A stretch of 64,000 bases of DNA. Origin: CAYWBU01 sp942491525. GTDB taxonomy: Bacteria; Desulfobacterota; Desulfomonilia; UBA1062. The DNA lies in contig CALOBW010000020.1 in the NCBI GenBank assembly GCA_942491525.1, positions 62,001 through 126,000 on the forward strand, written 5' to 3'. Positions 26,171 to 35,062 of this stretch are shown here, piece after piece. The number at the start of each line of letters is the position of its first letter. The first letter of the stretch is position 1. Below the pieces are notes generated by a model. The model worked only from the letters and a program-made list of their open reading frames with translations, searched no databases and was not told the origin of the DNA. The position numbers and the translations under genes were made by a program.

Positions 26171-27493
26171 ATGGAACAGACAGATATACAAGCGCACATA
26201 GTACCATCGGGCTCAATGAAAATTTCACATAACGGGGTACTTAAGGCATACCTGGGCTCCTGCGTCGGCCTGGCCATCTACGACCCCCATAGCGGCCTGG
26301 GCGGCCTGATCCATATTCTGCTGCCCGAACCCGTCTGCTCCATCCCCGACTCTCACCGCACCTCCTACGCCAGTACCGGTGTGCCGACACTGCTCAACGA
26401 ACTGATCAGCCAGGGAGCCCGCAAGGAATCGATGTTCGCATTTCTCGCAGGCGGCGCCCTGCCCGACTCATCCGATGTCAACGACTTCTCGCTGCACATT
26501 GGCGGCCGCACCCTGGATATCGTGATTGAATCGATGAAAACCGAGGGAATCCCGATCAACCGGCTCGAAGCCAGCGGCTTTACCCCCTCCCAGCTGATAT
26601 TTGACATCAGCAACGGCGAGTGCTCCGTCCAGCCGATCCTGAACCTCAACAACCAGAATCAGACCGCAGGCAACAAACCTGACCGCGATGATATTGAAAG
26701 AATAATTAAGAATATAATTCCAGTGCCGCAGCTGACCCTCAAGATCGTGCGCATGATCTCAGAGGAGGACTATGACATCCATGCCGTTGCCAATGAGATC
26801 AAAAAGGAGCAGGTCCTGACGGCCAAAGCCCTCAGGATGTGCAACTCGTCCTACTTCAGGCCGGCCCAGGAGATCAAGTCAATCGACCAGGCCATCATCT
26901 ACCTCGGCAACAAGATCATGCTCAGAATCGCGCTGACCGCCCAGGCCGAACAGATGCTGACCACCTACGGCAGGGGCTACTCCCTGTGCCAGGGAGGCCT
27001 CTACTATCACGCTCTCGGGACCGCGCGCCTCTGCGAAATGATCGCCACCATGCATGGCAGGATCGCACCCGATGTCGCCTATACGGCCGGACTGCTGCAT
27101 GACATCGGCAAGGTTGTGCTGGACCAATACATTGCCGAAGAGCAGCCGCACTTCTACCGCCACCTGATGAACGGCCACCGCGATTCGCTGGCGGTGGAAA
27201 ATGAGATGTTCGACACCGACCACACCTATGCCGGCCATTTGCTCAGCTGCAGCTGGCAGCTGCCCTCCATCTATCACGATGTTATTAAGTTTCATCACCG
27301 TCCCGATGAGGCCACCCAAAACCAGGAACTGGTCCACATGACCTATCTGGCCGACCTCCTGATGCACAAATTTGTAGCCGGCTATGAACTTGAACAGATC
27401 GATCCGTCAGCATTTGAGTCGAGCATCCAGCTGCTGGGCATTAAAATCTGCGACATCCTCGACTTTCTTGCCAGCGCCAGCAGAGTCGAATAA
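26171..27493 (+). CDS. CheD-like domain fused to an HDOD domain
   Basis: The 440-residue protein has an N-terminal CheD-like deamidase domain (about 5-155) with the catalytic cysteine in LGSCVGLAIYD (C31) and histidine in LIHILLP (H48). The threonine usually found six residues before the cysteine is lysine here (K25), so deamidase activity may be changed or lost. A linker leads to an HDOD domain (about 180-400), with VPQLTLKIVRMI, LRMCNSSYF and LLHDIGKVVLDQY. CheD normally deamidates chemoreceptors; HDOD proteins act in signalling. No che gene is nearby. ATG at 26171 follows AGGA; longer upstream reading frames overlap the transporter gene and are not credible. Confidence 0.88.
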   Translation: MEQTDIQAHIVPSGSMKISHNGVLKAYLGSCVGLAIYDPHSGLGGLIHILLPEPVCSIPDSHRTSYASTGVPTLLNELISQGARKESMFAFLAGGALPDSSDVNDFSLHIGGRTLDIVIESMKTEGIPINRLEASGFTPSQLIFDISNGECSVQPILNLNNQNQTAGNKPDRDDIERIIKNIIPVPQLTLKIVRMISEEDYDIHAVANEIKKEQVLTAKALRMCNSSYFRPAQEIKSIDQAIIYLGNKIMLRIALTAQAEQMLTTYGRGYSLCQGGLYYHALGTARLCEMIATMHGRIAPDVAYTAGLLHDIGKVVLDQYIAEEQPHFYRHLMNGHRDSLAVENEMFDTDHTYAGHLLSCSWQLPSIYHDVIKFHHRPDEATQNQELVHMTYLADLLMHKFVAGYELEQIDPSAFESSIQLLGIKICDILDFLASASRVE

Positions 27494-27543
27494 CAGCCCG
27501 GCCCCCTGACTGAATGAAGCATCATTATTGATACAGCTTGACA

Positions 27544-27565
27544 TTTTTGCCATTCTGGGCAAAAA
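27544..27565. promoter_or_regulatory. 8-bp inverted repeat upstream of the aldolase gene
   Basis: TTTTTGCC (27544-27551) and GGCAAAAA (27558-27565) flank a 6-base loop. A TTGACA hexamer lies just before it (27538-27543), but I see no good -10 box at standard spacing. It could be an operator or the weak terminator of the CheD-HDOD gene. Confidence 0.4.
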
Positions 27566-27614
27566 GTCTGATGCTATCAACAGTAACGCAATTAACTTCA
27601 ATGAGGTAAAGATA

Positions 27615-28580
27615 ATGTACAGACCTGAAATTACGGTAGTCGACTGTTCGATCCGCGACGGCGGACTGATGAACAACTCTTACTTTTCAAATGAGATGGT
27701 CCGCAAGGTTTTCCAGGCCGTCAACGCTTCGGGCGTCGACATTGTGGAGCTGGGCTACAAGAACTCCAAGGAACATTTCTCAACCGATGACTACGGCCCT
27801 TGGCGCTTCTGCGACGAAGAGGACCTCAAACGTGTCACCGACAACATAGACATCAAGTGCAAAATTGCCGTCATGCAGGATGCCCACAAGGCTTCAGCCG
27901 ATGACGTGGCCCCCAAGAGCGAAAGCGTCATCGACATGATCCGGGTTGCCACCTACGTCAAGGATGTCGACAAGGCCATCCATCTGGCCAACAACGCAAC
28001 TGAGAAGGGCTATGACGCCGGCATCAACATCATGGCCATCTCCCACTGCAATGACCGCGAGCTCGACGAGGCCCTGCACCAGATCGACGAGGAGACCAAG
28101 GTTAAGGCCGTCTACCTGGTTGACAGCTTCGGCGCCCTCTACTCCGAAGAGGTCCACTACATGGTGCACAAGTTCCAGAAGTACCTCAACGGCAAGGAGG
28201 TCGGCATCCACTGCCACAACAATCAGCAGCTGGCCTTCGCCAACACCATCGAGGGCATCATCAAGGGCGTCAACTACCTGGACGGCACCCTGCTGGGCAT
28301 CGGCCGCGCCGCCGGCAACTGCCCGCTGGAGCTGCTGCTGGGCTTCCTCAAGAACCCCAAGTTCAACATCCGGCCGCTGCTGGACGTGATCGGCTCCGAG
28401 ATCATGCCGCTGACCAAGGAGATCGACTGGGGCTACCACATCCCCTACATGGTGGCCGGCATTCTGGATATTCATCCGCAGGAGGCCATGAAGTTCATGA
28501 ACAAGCCCGAAGATGATCCGGACAAATATAACTACGCCAAGTTCTATGACCAGATGAGCACGGATGACATGAGCAGATAA
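27615..28580 (+). CDS. HMGL-type aldolase (aldolase catalytic domain protein)
   Basis: This 321-residue TIM-barrel enzyme belongs to the HMG-CoA lyase-like/DmpG aldolase group. The N-terminal signature is TVVDCSIRDGGLMNNSYFS (catalytic Arg and metal-binding Asp), the strand motif VDIVELGYK follows, and the metal-binding pair is in IHCHNNQQLAFANT. It resembles 4-hydroxy-2-oxovalerate aldolases but lacks their C-terminal communication domain and has no dehydrogenase partner beside it. The substrate is thus unknown. ATG at 27615 has GAGGTAA upstream. A terminator follows 4 bases after the stop. Confidence 0.85.
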   Translation: MYRPEITVVDCSIRDGGLMNNSYFSNEMVRKVFQAVNASGVDIVELGYKNSKEHFSTDDYGPWRFCDEEDLKRVTDNIDIKCKIAVMQDAHKASADDVAPKSESVIDMIRVATYVKDVDKAIHLANNATEKGYDAGINIMAISHCNDRELDEALHQIDEETKVKAVYLVDSFGALYSEEVHYMVHKFQKYLNGKEVGIHCHNNQQLAFANTIEGIIKGVNYLDGTLLGIGRAAGNCPLELLLGFLKNPKFNIRPLLDVIGSEIMPLTKEIDWGYHIPYMVAGILDIHPQEAMKFMNKPEDDPDKYNYAKFYDQMSTDDMSR

Positions 28581-28583
28581 CAG

Positions 28584-28615
28584 AAAAGGCTGACCGCTTG
28601 GTCAGCCTTTCTATT
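28584..28615. terminator. Bidirectional terminator between the aldolase gene and the convergent secreted-protein gene
   Basis: Perfect 11-bp stem AAAGGCTGACC/GGTCAGCCTTT with the loop GCTT (28585-28610). T-rich sequence flanks both sides, so it can end transcripts from both strands. Confidence 0.88.
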
Positions 28616-29124
28616 TAGCGGATTGAAGAGATGAAGCAGTCGGAATCGTCATCCGACATGAGAGAGAGCGCCACGAAATCCTCTGCCGCAACTGTTCCCT
28701 CATCATCAATCAGACCGCCCGGATCAAGATAGGCGCAGGTCAGAACAACATAGCTGCCGAGGGAGTCTATCTTACCCTCAAATGAATAACGGACAAGATC
28801 CCCGTCAGGTTCAGTTCCCCACGCCCCGCCGACAGGCTCTTCATCACCTATCAGATAGAGCTGCGGACTGAAGCCGGCTACCATATTAAACTCCAACGAG
28901 ATGGCAACAGGATCTTTAAGTTTAACAATGACATTCTCCGGTTCTGTCATAACGATCCAGACAGGAGCATCTTCAGAACCCCGATCCAACTGACGGGGCC
29001 CGGTATATACCTCATCAGAGATGTAGGATGGTACTTGCCCGATCAGAATATCCGCCGGAAAATCCTGGGCAGCCAGAGGCCGCCCAAGCAGTAGAATAAA
29101 AAGAATTAAGCCTAAGCGCCGCAT
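28615..29124 (-). CDS. Predicted exported protein of unknown function
   Basis: I do not recognise the family. The 169-residue product has a signal peptide (MRRLGLILFILLLG, likely cut after LAA). The mature part is acidic and probably beta-rich, with two cysteines (VLTCAYLDPGG and DSDCFISS) that could pair. It begins inside the end of rfbA, sharing 13 bases, so it is translated as a coupled second gene of the rfbA transcript. A link to surface polysaccharide is suggested only by this position. Confidence 0.7.
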   Translation of the reverse strand: MRRLGLILFILLLGRPLAAQDFPADILIGQVPSYISDEVYTGPRQLDRGSEDAPVWIVMTEPENVIVKLKDPVAISLEFNMVAGFSPQLYLIGDEEPVGGAWGTEPDGDLVRYSFEGKIDSLGSYVVLTCAYLDPGGLIDDEGTVAAEDFVALSLMSDDDSDCFISSIR

Positions 29125-29990
29125 TCCTGTTCCAGCATACTCATCAGATACTGACCGTAGCTGTTCTTCAGCAGCGGCTCGGCCAGCTCCCTGAGGCGGC
29201 TCTCATCAATGTAGCCCATGCGGTAGGCAATCTCTTCGATGCAGGCAATCTTGAGGCCCTGACGGTTCTCAATGGCCTCGATGAAGTTGGACGCCTCATG
29301 CAGGGACTGGTGAGTGCCGGTGTCAAGCCAGGCGAAGCCGCGCCCCATCTGCTCCACCTTGAGCTGACCGCGCTGCAGGTAGACCTTATTGACATCAGTG
29401 ATCTCCAGCTCGCCGCGCGGTGAGGGCTTGATGTTGGCGGCGATATCGAGCACGCTGTTGTCATAGTAATAGAGGCCGGTGACCGCATAGTTGGACTTGG
29501 GCTTGAGCGGCTTCTCTTCAATATCTTCGGCATTGCCGTCCGCATCAAAGCTGACCACGCCGTAGCGCTCGGGATCCTTGACCCAGTAACCGAAGACCGT
29601 AGCCCCGGAATCCTGGTTGGCGGCGCGCTGCAGCTGCTCCACCAGGCCGTGGCCGTAGAACATGTTGTCGCCCAGCACCAGGCAGACCGAGTCATCACCC
29701 ACAAAATCGCGGCCGATGATGAAGGCCTGAGCCAGGCCGTCCGGGCTGGGCTGCTCGGCGTATTCAAACTTGAGTCCCACCTGGGAGCCGTCACCCAGCA
29801 GATTCTCATACTGGGGCAGGTCCTGGGGTGTGGAAATGATCAGAATCTCGGTAATACCGCTCAGCATCAGAATTGAGAGCGGGTAGTAGATCATGGGTTT
29901 GTCATAGACCGGCAGCAGCTGCTTGCTTACCACTCTGGTCAACGGATGAAGACGGGTTCCGGAACCTCCGGCAAGTATAATACCTTTCAT
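29112..29990 (-). CDS. rfbA: Glucose-1-phosphate thymidylyltransferase
   Basis: RfbA joins dTTP and glucose 1-phosphate to make dTDP-glucose, the first step toward dTDP-rhamnose and related sugars. The 292-residue protein has the nucleotidyltransferase signature GIILAGGSGTRLHPLT, the activating-site SKQLLPVYDKPMIYYPLS and CLVLGDNMFYGHGL. No rfbB or rfbD lies next to it; the only other rfb-type genes here belong to the CDP-sugar branch at 58 kb. Divergent galE starts about 100 bp away, so the two may share a control region. Confidence 0.95.
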   Translation of the reverse strand: MKGIILAGGSGTRLHPLTRVVSKQLLPVYDKPMIYYPLSILMLSGITEILIISTPQDLPQYENLLGDGSQVGLKFEYAEQPSPDGLAQAFIIGRDFVGDDSVCLVLGDNMFYGHGLVEQLQRAANQDSGATVFGYWVKDPERYGVVSFDADGNAEDIEEKPLKPKSNYAVTGLYYYDNSVLDIAANIKPSPRGELEITDVNKVYLQRGQLKVEQMGRGFAWLDTGTHQSLHEASNFIEAIENRQGLKIACIEEIAYRMGYIDESRLRELAEPLLKNSYGQYLMSMLEQECGA

Positions 29991-30093
29991 AAGGATCTCC
30001 CTTCATTAATAAGACGAGCCATTGATAACAGTTTCAACTCTACATTTCAAGTTGACCTGTGCTATAGACATCAGAAAAATTCAGGAGTCACTC

Positions 30094-31107
30094 ATGAATA
30101 TACTTGTCACCGGCGGCGCCGGCTATATCGGATCCCACACCTGCGTCGAACTGCTGAATGCCGGCCATGATGTCACCATCGTCGACAACCTGGCCAACAG
30201 CAAGCAGGAGTCAATCCGCCGCATTGAGGCCATCACCGGCCGCAAGACCACCTTCCACAAGGTCGACCTGCTCGAGAAGGAGAAGCTGGACGCCATCTTT
30301 GCCAGCCAGCAGTATGACGCAGTGGTGCACTTTGCCGGCCTCAAGGCCGTGGGCGAATCGGTTGCAATTCCGCTGAGCTACTACCACAACAACATCACCG
30401 GCACCCTGATGCTCTGCGAATCCATGAAGGCGCACGGCGTCAAGAATATCGTCTTCAGCTCCTCGGCCACAGTCTACGGAGATCCGCACAGCGTGCCGAT
30501 CAAGGAGGACTTTCCGCTGGGTGCCACCAACCCCTACGGCCGCAGCAAATTGATGATTGAAGAGATCATGCGCGACCTCTACGTCTCCGACAGTGAGTGG
30601 AACATCGCCCTGCTGCGCTACTTCAACCCGGTCGGCGCGCACAAGAGCGGCCGGATCGGCGAAGATCCCAACGGCATCCCCAACAACCTGATGCCCTTCA
30701 TCACCCAGGTGGCCATCGGCAAGCGCGAACAACTTGCCGTCTTCGGTGACGACTATGACACCCATGACGGCACCGGCGTGCGCGACTACATCCACGTGGT
30801 GGACCTCTCGATCGGCCACCTGCGCGCCATCGAACGCCTGATGCAGAACCCCGGCGTGGTGACCTACAACCTGGGCACCGGCCAGGGCTACAGCGTACTC
30901 GACGTGGTCAAGGCCTTCGAGAAGGCCTCGGGCAAGGAGATCCCCTACCAGATTGCGCCGAGACGCGCCGGCGACATTGCCGCGTGCTATGCCGACCCGG
31001 CCCTGGCAGCCGCCGAGCTCAACTGGCAGGCTGAGCGCGGCATCGATGAGATGTGCACCGACTCCTGGCGCTGGCAGTCCCAGAACCCCAAGGGTTACGA
31101 GGATTAG
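30094..31107 (+). CDS. galE: UDP-glucose 4-epimerase
   Basis: GalE interconverts UDP-glucose and UDP-galactose (or the N-acetyl forms) using bound NAD. The 337-residue protein opens with the Rossmann motif VTGGAGYIGSH and has the catalytic YxxxK in NPYGRSKLMIEEI, plus SSSATVYG. CAGGAG precedes ATG at 30094; a longer in-frame ATG at 30022 is not needed. The stop is immediately followed by the S4-domain gene, opening a five-gene plus-strand run of mostly RNA-related genes. Confidence 0.95.
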   Translation: MNILVTGGAGYIGSHTCVELLNAGHDVTIVDNLANSKQESIRRIEAITGRKTTFHKVDLLEKEKLDAIFASQQYDAVVHFAGLKAVGESVAIPLSYYHNNITGTLMLCESMKAHGVKNIVFSSSATVYGDPHSVPIKEDFPLGATNPYGRSKLMIEEIMRDLYVSDSEWNIALLRYFNPVGAHKSGRIGEDPNGIPNNLMPFITQVAIGKREQLAVFGDDYDTHDGTGVRDYIHVVDLSIGHLRAIERLMQNPGVVTYNLGTGQGYSVLDVVKAFEKASGKEIPYQIAPRRAGDIAACYADPALAAAELNWQAERGIDEMCTDSWRWQSQNPKGYED

Positions 31108-31317
31108 ATGGAAAGCTTCAGGATCAAGGGCGAATATATCGAGCTGATCAAACTGCTCAAGGCCGCCAGTCTGGTCGAGAGCGGCGGCGTGGCCAAACTG
31201 GTGGTCAGCGAAGGCCTGGTCAAGGTTGACGGCGAAGTTGAGACCAGACTGCGCCGCAAGCTCTACCCCGGCAGCGTGGTTGAGTTTGAAGGCCAGAGCG
31301 TAAAAATCGAAGGCTGA
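31108..31317 (+). CDS. Small S4-domain RNA-binding protein (YbcJ-like)
   Basis: This 69-residue protein consists of a single S4 domain: EYIELIKLLKAASLVESGGVAK is the helical part, and VSEGLVKVDGEVETRLRRKLYPGSVVEF the RNA-binding loop and strands. This layout matches the YbcJ family. It likely binds structured RNA, perhaps on the ribosome. Its ATG directly follows the galE stop with no gap, and the DUF3820 gene follows after 2 bases. Confidence 0.88.
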   Translation: MESFRIKGEYIELIKLLKAASLVESGGVAKLVVSEGLVKVDGEVETRLRRKLYPGSVVEFEGQSVKIEG

Positions 31318-31319
31318 GC

Positions 31320-31559
31320 ATGGACAGAAACGCCAACCGCGAATACCTCATGAAAATTGCGCGCACCAAGATGCCCTTCGGCAAGCATGCCGGCATGTAC
31401 CTGGTGGACCTGCCCGAAACTTACGTACTCTGGCTGCGCAACCAGGGGTTCCCGGATGGCGAGCTGGGCTACATGCTGGGCACTATCTATGAGATCAAGG
31501 TCAACGGGCTGGAGTATCTCTTCAAGCCGCTGAAAGCTAATGTTTCTACCAACGACTAA
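31320..31559 (+). CDS. DUF3820 family protein
   Basis: The 79-residue product matches the DUF3820 pattern: MPFGKHAGMYLVDLPETYVLWL, then GFPDGELGYMLGTIYEIKVNGLEYL. The function is not established. The first 12 residues may be a small extension of the usual domain; an internal ATG (MKIARTK) is another possible start. It lies between the S4 gene and the YgiQ-type gene and overlaps the latter by 20 bases, which implies co-translation. Confidence 0.82.
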   Translation: MDRNANREYLMKIARTKMPFGKHAGMYLVDLPETYVLWLRNQGFPDGELGYMLGTIYEIKVNGLEYLFKPLKANVSTND

Positions 31560-33234
31560 ACAGGAACTGGATGAGCTGGGCTGGCAGCAGCCCGACTTCA
31601 TCATCGTCTCGGGCGACACCTACATCGACAGCCCCTTTGCCGGCACCGCCGTCATCGGCCATGTATTGATGGACGCGGGCTACACGGTGGCCGTGATCGC
31701 CCAGCCCGACATTGAGAGTCCAGACGACATCACCCGCCTGGGCGAGCCGCGCCTGGCCTGGGCCGTCAACTCGGGCTGCGTGGACTCCATGGTGGCCAAC
31801 TACACGGCGCTCAAGAAGCGCCGCAACTCAGACGACTTCACCCCCGGCGGCGAGAACAACCGCCGGCCCGACCGGGCGGTGCTTGTATATACCAATCTGA
31901 TCAGGCGCCACTTCAAGGGTACCGTGCCGATCATGATCGGCGGCCTGGAGGCCAGCCTGCGGCGGGTGGCCCACTACGACTACTGGTCAAATTCAGTCAG
32001 ACGCTCGATCCTGCTGGACTCGAAAGCCGACATCCTGATCTACGGCATGGGCGAAGTGGCCATTCTCGAGCTGGCCGCAAAACTTGACAAGGGCTCGGAT
32101 TGGCGCGACACCCGCGGCATCTGCTACATCGGCAGTGACATACCGGATGGCCACAAGGAACTGCCGGCCTTTGAGGCGGTCAAGAGTGATAATCAGAGTT
32201 TCATCAAGATGTTCAAGACCTTCTATCAGAACAGCGACCCCGTCAGCAGCGTCGGCCTGGCCCAGCTGCACGATCAGCGCTACCTGATCCAGAACCCGCC
32301 GGCCCGCTCCCTGAGCGAGGCCGAACTTGACCGCATCTATGAGCTGGACTATGAGCGCGAGGCCCACCCCTACTACGCCAGTCAGGGCAAGATCAGGGCC
32401 CTGGACACGATCCGCTTTGCCATCACCACCCACCGCGGCTGCTACGGCGAGTGCAACTTCTGCTCAATCGCCGTGCACCAGGGCCGGCGCATCCTCTCGC
32501 GCAGCGAGGCCTCGATCTTGCGCGAGGCCGCCAGCTTCAACTCACACAGACGTTTCAAGGGCATCATCAGTGATGTGGGCGGGCCATCGGCCAACATGTA
32601 CAAGATTGACTGTGTGCGTAAACCCCAGAGCGGCGCCTGCAAAAACAAGCGCTGCCTCTATCCCGGCAAGTGCACCCAGCTGCGGCCCAACCACGGGCCG
32701 CAAATCGAACTGCTGGAAAAACTCCGAGGCCTGCCGGGCGTGCGCAAGGTTTTCGTGGCCTCAGGCATCCGCTACGACCTGCTATTGAAGGACTACCGCC
32801 GCAACGATGAGCGCTACCTGCGCCAGATTGTCAACCACCACACATCCGGCCAGCTCAAGGTGGCCCCCGAACACACTGCGCCGGCTGTCCTGGCCCTGAT
32901 GGGCAAACCCGACAGCGGCAACCTGATCAAGTTCAAGGCCCTCTTCGAGCGTCTCAACCGTGAGGCCGGCAAGAAGCAGTTCCTGACCTACTACTTCATC
33001 GCCGCCCATCCCGGCTGCAGCCTGCATGAAATGCAGGATCTCAAGAAGTTTGCCAGCAGCCAGCTGCAGCTCAACCCCGAGCAGGTTCAGATCTTCACGC
33101 CGCTGCCATCCACCTGGTCGGCAATTATGTTCCATACCGGAATCGACCCCTTCAGCGGCCGCAAACTCTTTGTTGAACGCGACATGCAGGCCAAACAGAA
33201 ACAGAAGAATATCTTGACTAATAAACGCTCATGA
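31540..33234 (+). CDS. YgiQ-family radical SAM protein
   Basis: This 564-residue protein has the N-terminal YgiQ domain (FIIVSGDTYIDSPFAGTAVIG), followed by a radical SAM core with the cluster motif CYGECNFCSI in the middle. Strongly conserved family segments are GGLEASLRRVAHYDYWS, SDVGGPSANMY and VAPEHT. A second cysteine group (SGACKNKRCLYPGKC) may hold another cluster. It is slightly shorter than E. coli YgiQ. The role of the family is not settled. It overlaps yjgA by 4 bases (ATGA). Confidence 0.92.
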   Translation: MFLPTTKQELDELGWQQPDFIIVSGDTYIDSPFAGTAVIGHVLMDAGYTVAVIAQPDIESPDDITRLGEPRLAWAVNSGCVDSMVANYTALKKRRNSDDFTPGGENNRRPDRAVLVYTNLIRRHFKGTVPIMIGGLEASLRRVAHYDYWSNSVRRSILLDSKADILIYGMGEVAILELAAKLDKGSDWRDTRGICYIGSDIPDGHKELPAFEAVKSDNQSFIKMFKTFYQNSDPVSSVGLAQLHDQRYLIQNPPARSLSEAELDRIYELDYEREAHPYYASQGKIRALDTIRFAITTHRGCYGECNFCSIAVHQGRRILSRSEASILREAASFNSHRRFKGIISDVGGPSANMYKIDCVRKPQSGACKNKRCLYPGKCTQLRPNHGPQIELLEKLRGLPGVRKVFVASGIRYDLLLKDYRRNDERYLRQIVNHHTSGQLKVAPEHTAPAVLALMGKPDSGNLIKFKALFERLNREAGKKQFLTYYFIAAHPGCSLHEMQDLKKFASSQLQLNPEQVQIFTPLPSTWSAIMFHTGIDPFSGRKLFVERDMQAKQKQKNILTNKRS

Positions 33235-33758
33235 CCGAGGATCTCAAAATGTACGATGAATTTGAAGACCAAGAACTGCCTTTAAAAAAGAGCCGCACCC
33301 AGCTCAAGAATGAGATGAAACAGCTGCAGAAGATGGGCGAGGAACTTGTCAGTCTGCCTGGCGGGCAGCTCAAGAAGCTGGATCTGCCCGAAAGCCTGAT
33401 TGAGGCCATCGAGTTTGCACGCACAACCAAAAAACATGAAGCCAGACGCCGCCAGATGCAGCGCATCGGCGCCTTGATGCGCGAAATCGACCCCGAACCG
33501 ATCCAGCAGATGCTGGACGACATCGCCAACGGCCGCAAAGCCGAGGCCCGTCATTTCCAGGAGCTTGAGAAGTGGCGCGACGAGCTGATCGCCGGCAACA
33601 GCGAAATCCTCGAAACTATTTTCGATCAATTTCCCGCGGCCGACCGCCAGCATATCAACCAGCTGGTGCGCAACGCCCAGAAAGAAGCCAAGGAGAACAA
33701 GCCGCCCAAATCAGCCCGGGCCCTCTTCAAACACTTGCGCGAACTGAAAGAGAGTTAG
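33231..33758 (+). CDS. yjgA: Ribosome biogenesis factor YjgA (DUF615)
   Basis: The 175-residue, highly charged helical protein matches the YjgA/DUF615 family, which associates with late 50S precursors. Visible blocks are KKSRTQLKNEMKQLQKMGEEL, ALMREIDPEPI and RQHINQLVRNAQKEAKENKPPKSARALFK. It closes the galE-S4-DUF3820-YgiQ operon and its end overlaps the stop region of convergent der by 4 bases, with no terminator between them. Confidence 0.92.
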   Translation: MTEDLKMYDEFEDQELPLKKSRTQLKNEMKQLQKMGEELVSLPGGQLKKLDLPESLIEAIEFARTTKKHEARRRQMQRIGALMREIDPEPIQQMLDDIANGRKAEARHFQELEKWRDELIAGNSEILETIFDQFPAADRQHINQLVRNAQKEAKENKPPKSARALFKHLRELKES

Positions 33759-35062
33759 CGTCCGGCGAAGGTGACCTTAACCGAGATGCCTTCCAGCCCC
33801 AGGCGCTTCTTGAGACCGTTGATCAAATAACGCGAATAGTTCTCGGGCACCTCTTTGGGCTTGCTGGTCACGATACGGAAGCGCGGCGGCACACTGCCGA
33901 CCTGATTGATGTAATAGAACTTCAATCGACGGCGTTTGACCACGGGCGGCTCCTTGGCCTCGGTCATCTGGGCCAGCACCTTATTGAGGTTGGCGGTTGA
34001 AGTCTCCCGGGTCGTCTTCTCGTAGAGGTCGTCGACCACCTTATAGATCTTTTTGATATTCTTGCCCTGCAACGCGGAGATGAAGATAACCCGCAGATCA
34101 GGCATGAAGCGCAGGCTGTACTTGAGCTGATGCTCCACGCGGGCCCGCTCATCCGGAGTCAGCAGATCGGACTTGTTGACCACCACGGCAAAGGCCTTGC
34201 CCTCTTCCATAATCAGACCGCAGAGGCGGCGATCCTGCTCGGTCATACCCTCCTGCGGATCCATCAGAAAGAGGCAGACCTGCGAATTGTTGATGTTGCG
34301 GATGGAGCGGCTGACCGAAAATTTCTCAATCTTGTCATCGATGCGGGCCCGACGGCGGATGCCGGCGGTATCCACGAAGACATACTTCTGACCGTTACGC
34401 TCAAGCGGTATATCCACATAGTCACGGGTGGTGCCGGCCACCGAGGAGACGATAGCGCGCTCCTCACCGATCAGGCGGTTGGTCAGCATGGACTTGCCCA
34501 CATTGGGCCGTCCCAGAATACTGACGCGGATGGCACCCTCGTAGTCCACCGGCACCTCCGGCGGCAGGCGGTCGATATGCTTCTTAACGGCATTGATGAT
34601 GCGGCTGCGGCCCTTCTTCTTGGCGGCGGCGATCTCCACAAAACCGTCCAGGCCCAGCTCATAGAGCTGGCTGACACCGATGGCGGCATTGGGATCGTCC
34701 ATCTTGTTGGCCACAAAGATCGGATCCGCCGAACTCTGACGCAGCAGTTTGACCAACTCCTCATCATCGGGGGTGATACCGGCCAGGGCGTCGAATACGC
34801 ACAGAATGATATCGGCGTCGTCGATGGCGGCCAGGGTCTGATTACGCATGGCCTGATCCAGCTCTTCACCGGGGATGGTGTCAAAGCCGCCGGTATCGAC
34901 CAGATCAACTACGGTTTCTTCATCGATCTGCCACTTACCGTAAAGACGGTCGCGGGTAATGCCGCGCTCAGGACCGACTATGGCCCGGCGCTCACCGATC
35001 AGATAGTTGAAAAGGGTGGATTTGCCCACATTGGGGCGGCCAACAATAGCGACAATAGCCAT
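33755..35062 (-). CDS. der: Ribosome-associated GTPase Der (EngA)
   Basis: Der has two tandem GTPase domains and a C-terminal KH-like domain and is needed for 50S maturation. Both G1 loops read GRPNVGKS (about residues 8 and 184); the G3 motifs DTGGF and DTAGI and the G4 motif NKSD in the second domain are visible. The length of 435 residues is normal. Its start overlaps the era stop by one base (TGATG), so the two GTPases are coupled. der is the last gene of the long minus-strand block. Confidence 0.96.
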   Translation of the reverse strand: MAIVAIVGRPNVGKSTLFNYLIGERRAIVGPERGITRDRLYGKWQIDEETVVDLVDTGGFDTIPGEELDQAMRNQTLAAIDDADIILCVFDALAGITPDDEELVKLLRQSSADPIFVANKMDDPNAAIGVSQLYELGLDGFVEIAAAKKKGRSRIINAVKKHIDRLPPEVPVDYEGAIRVSILGRPNVGKSMLTNRLIGEERAIVSSVAGTTRDYVDIPLERNGQKYVFVDTAGIRRRARIDDKIEKFSVSRSIRNINNSQVCLFLMDPQEGMTEQDRRLCGLIMEEGKAFAVVVNKSDLLTPDERARVEHQLKYSLRFMPDLRVIFISALQGKNIKKIYKVVDDLYEKTTRETSTANLNKVLAQMTEAKEPPVVKRRRLKFYYINQVGSVPPRFRIVTSKPKEVPENYSRYLINGLKKRLGLEGISVKVTFAGR

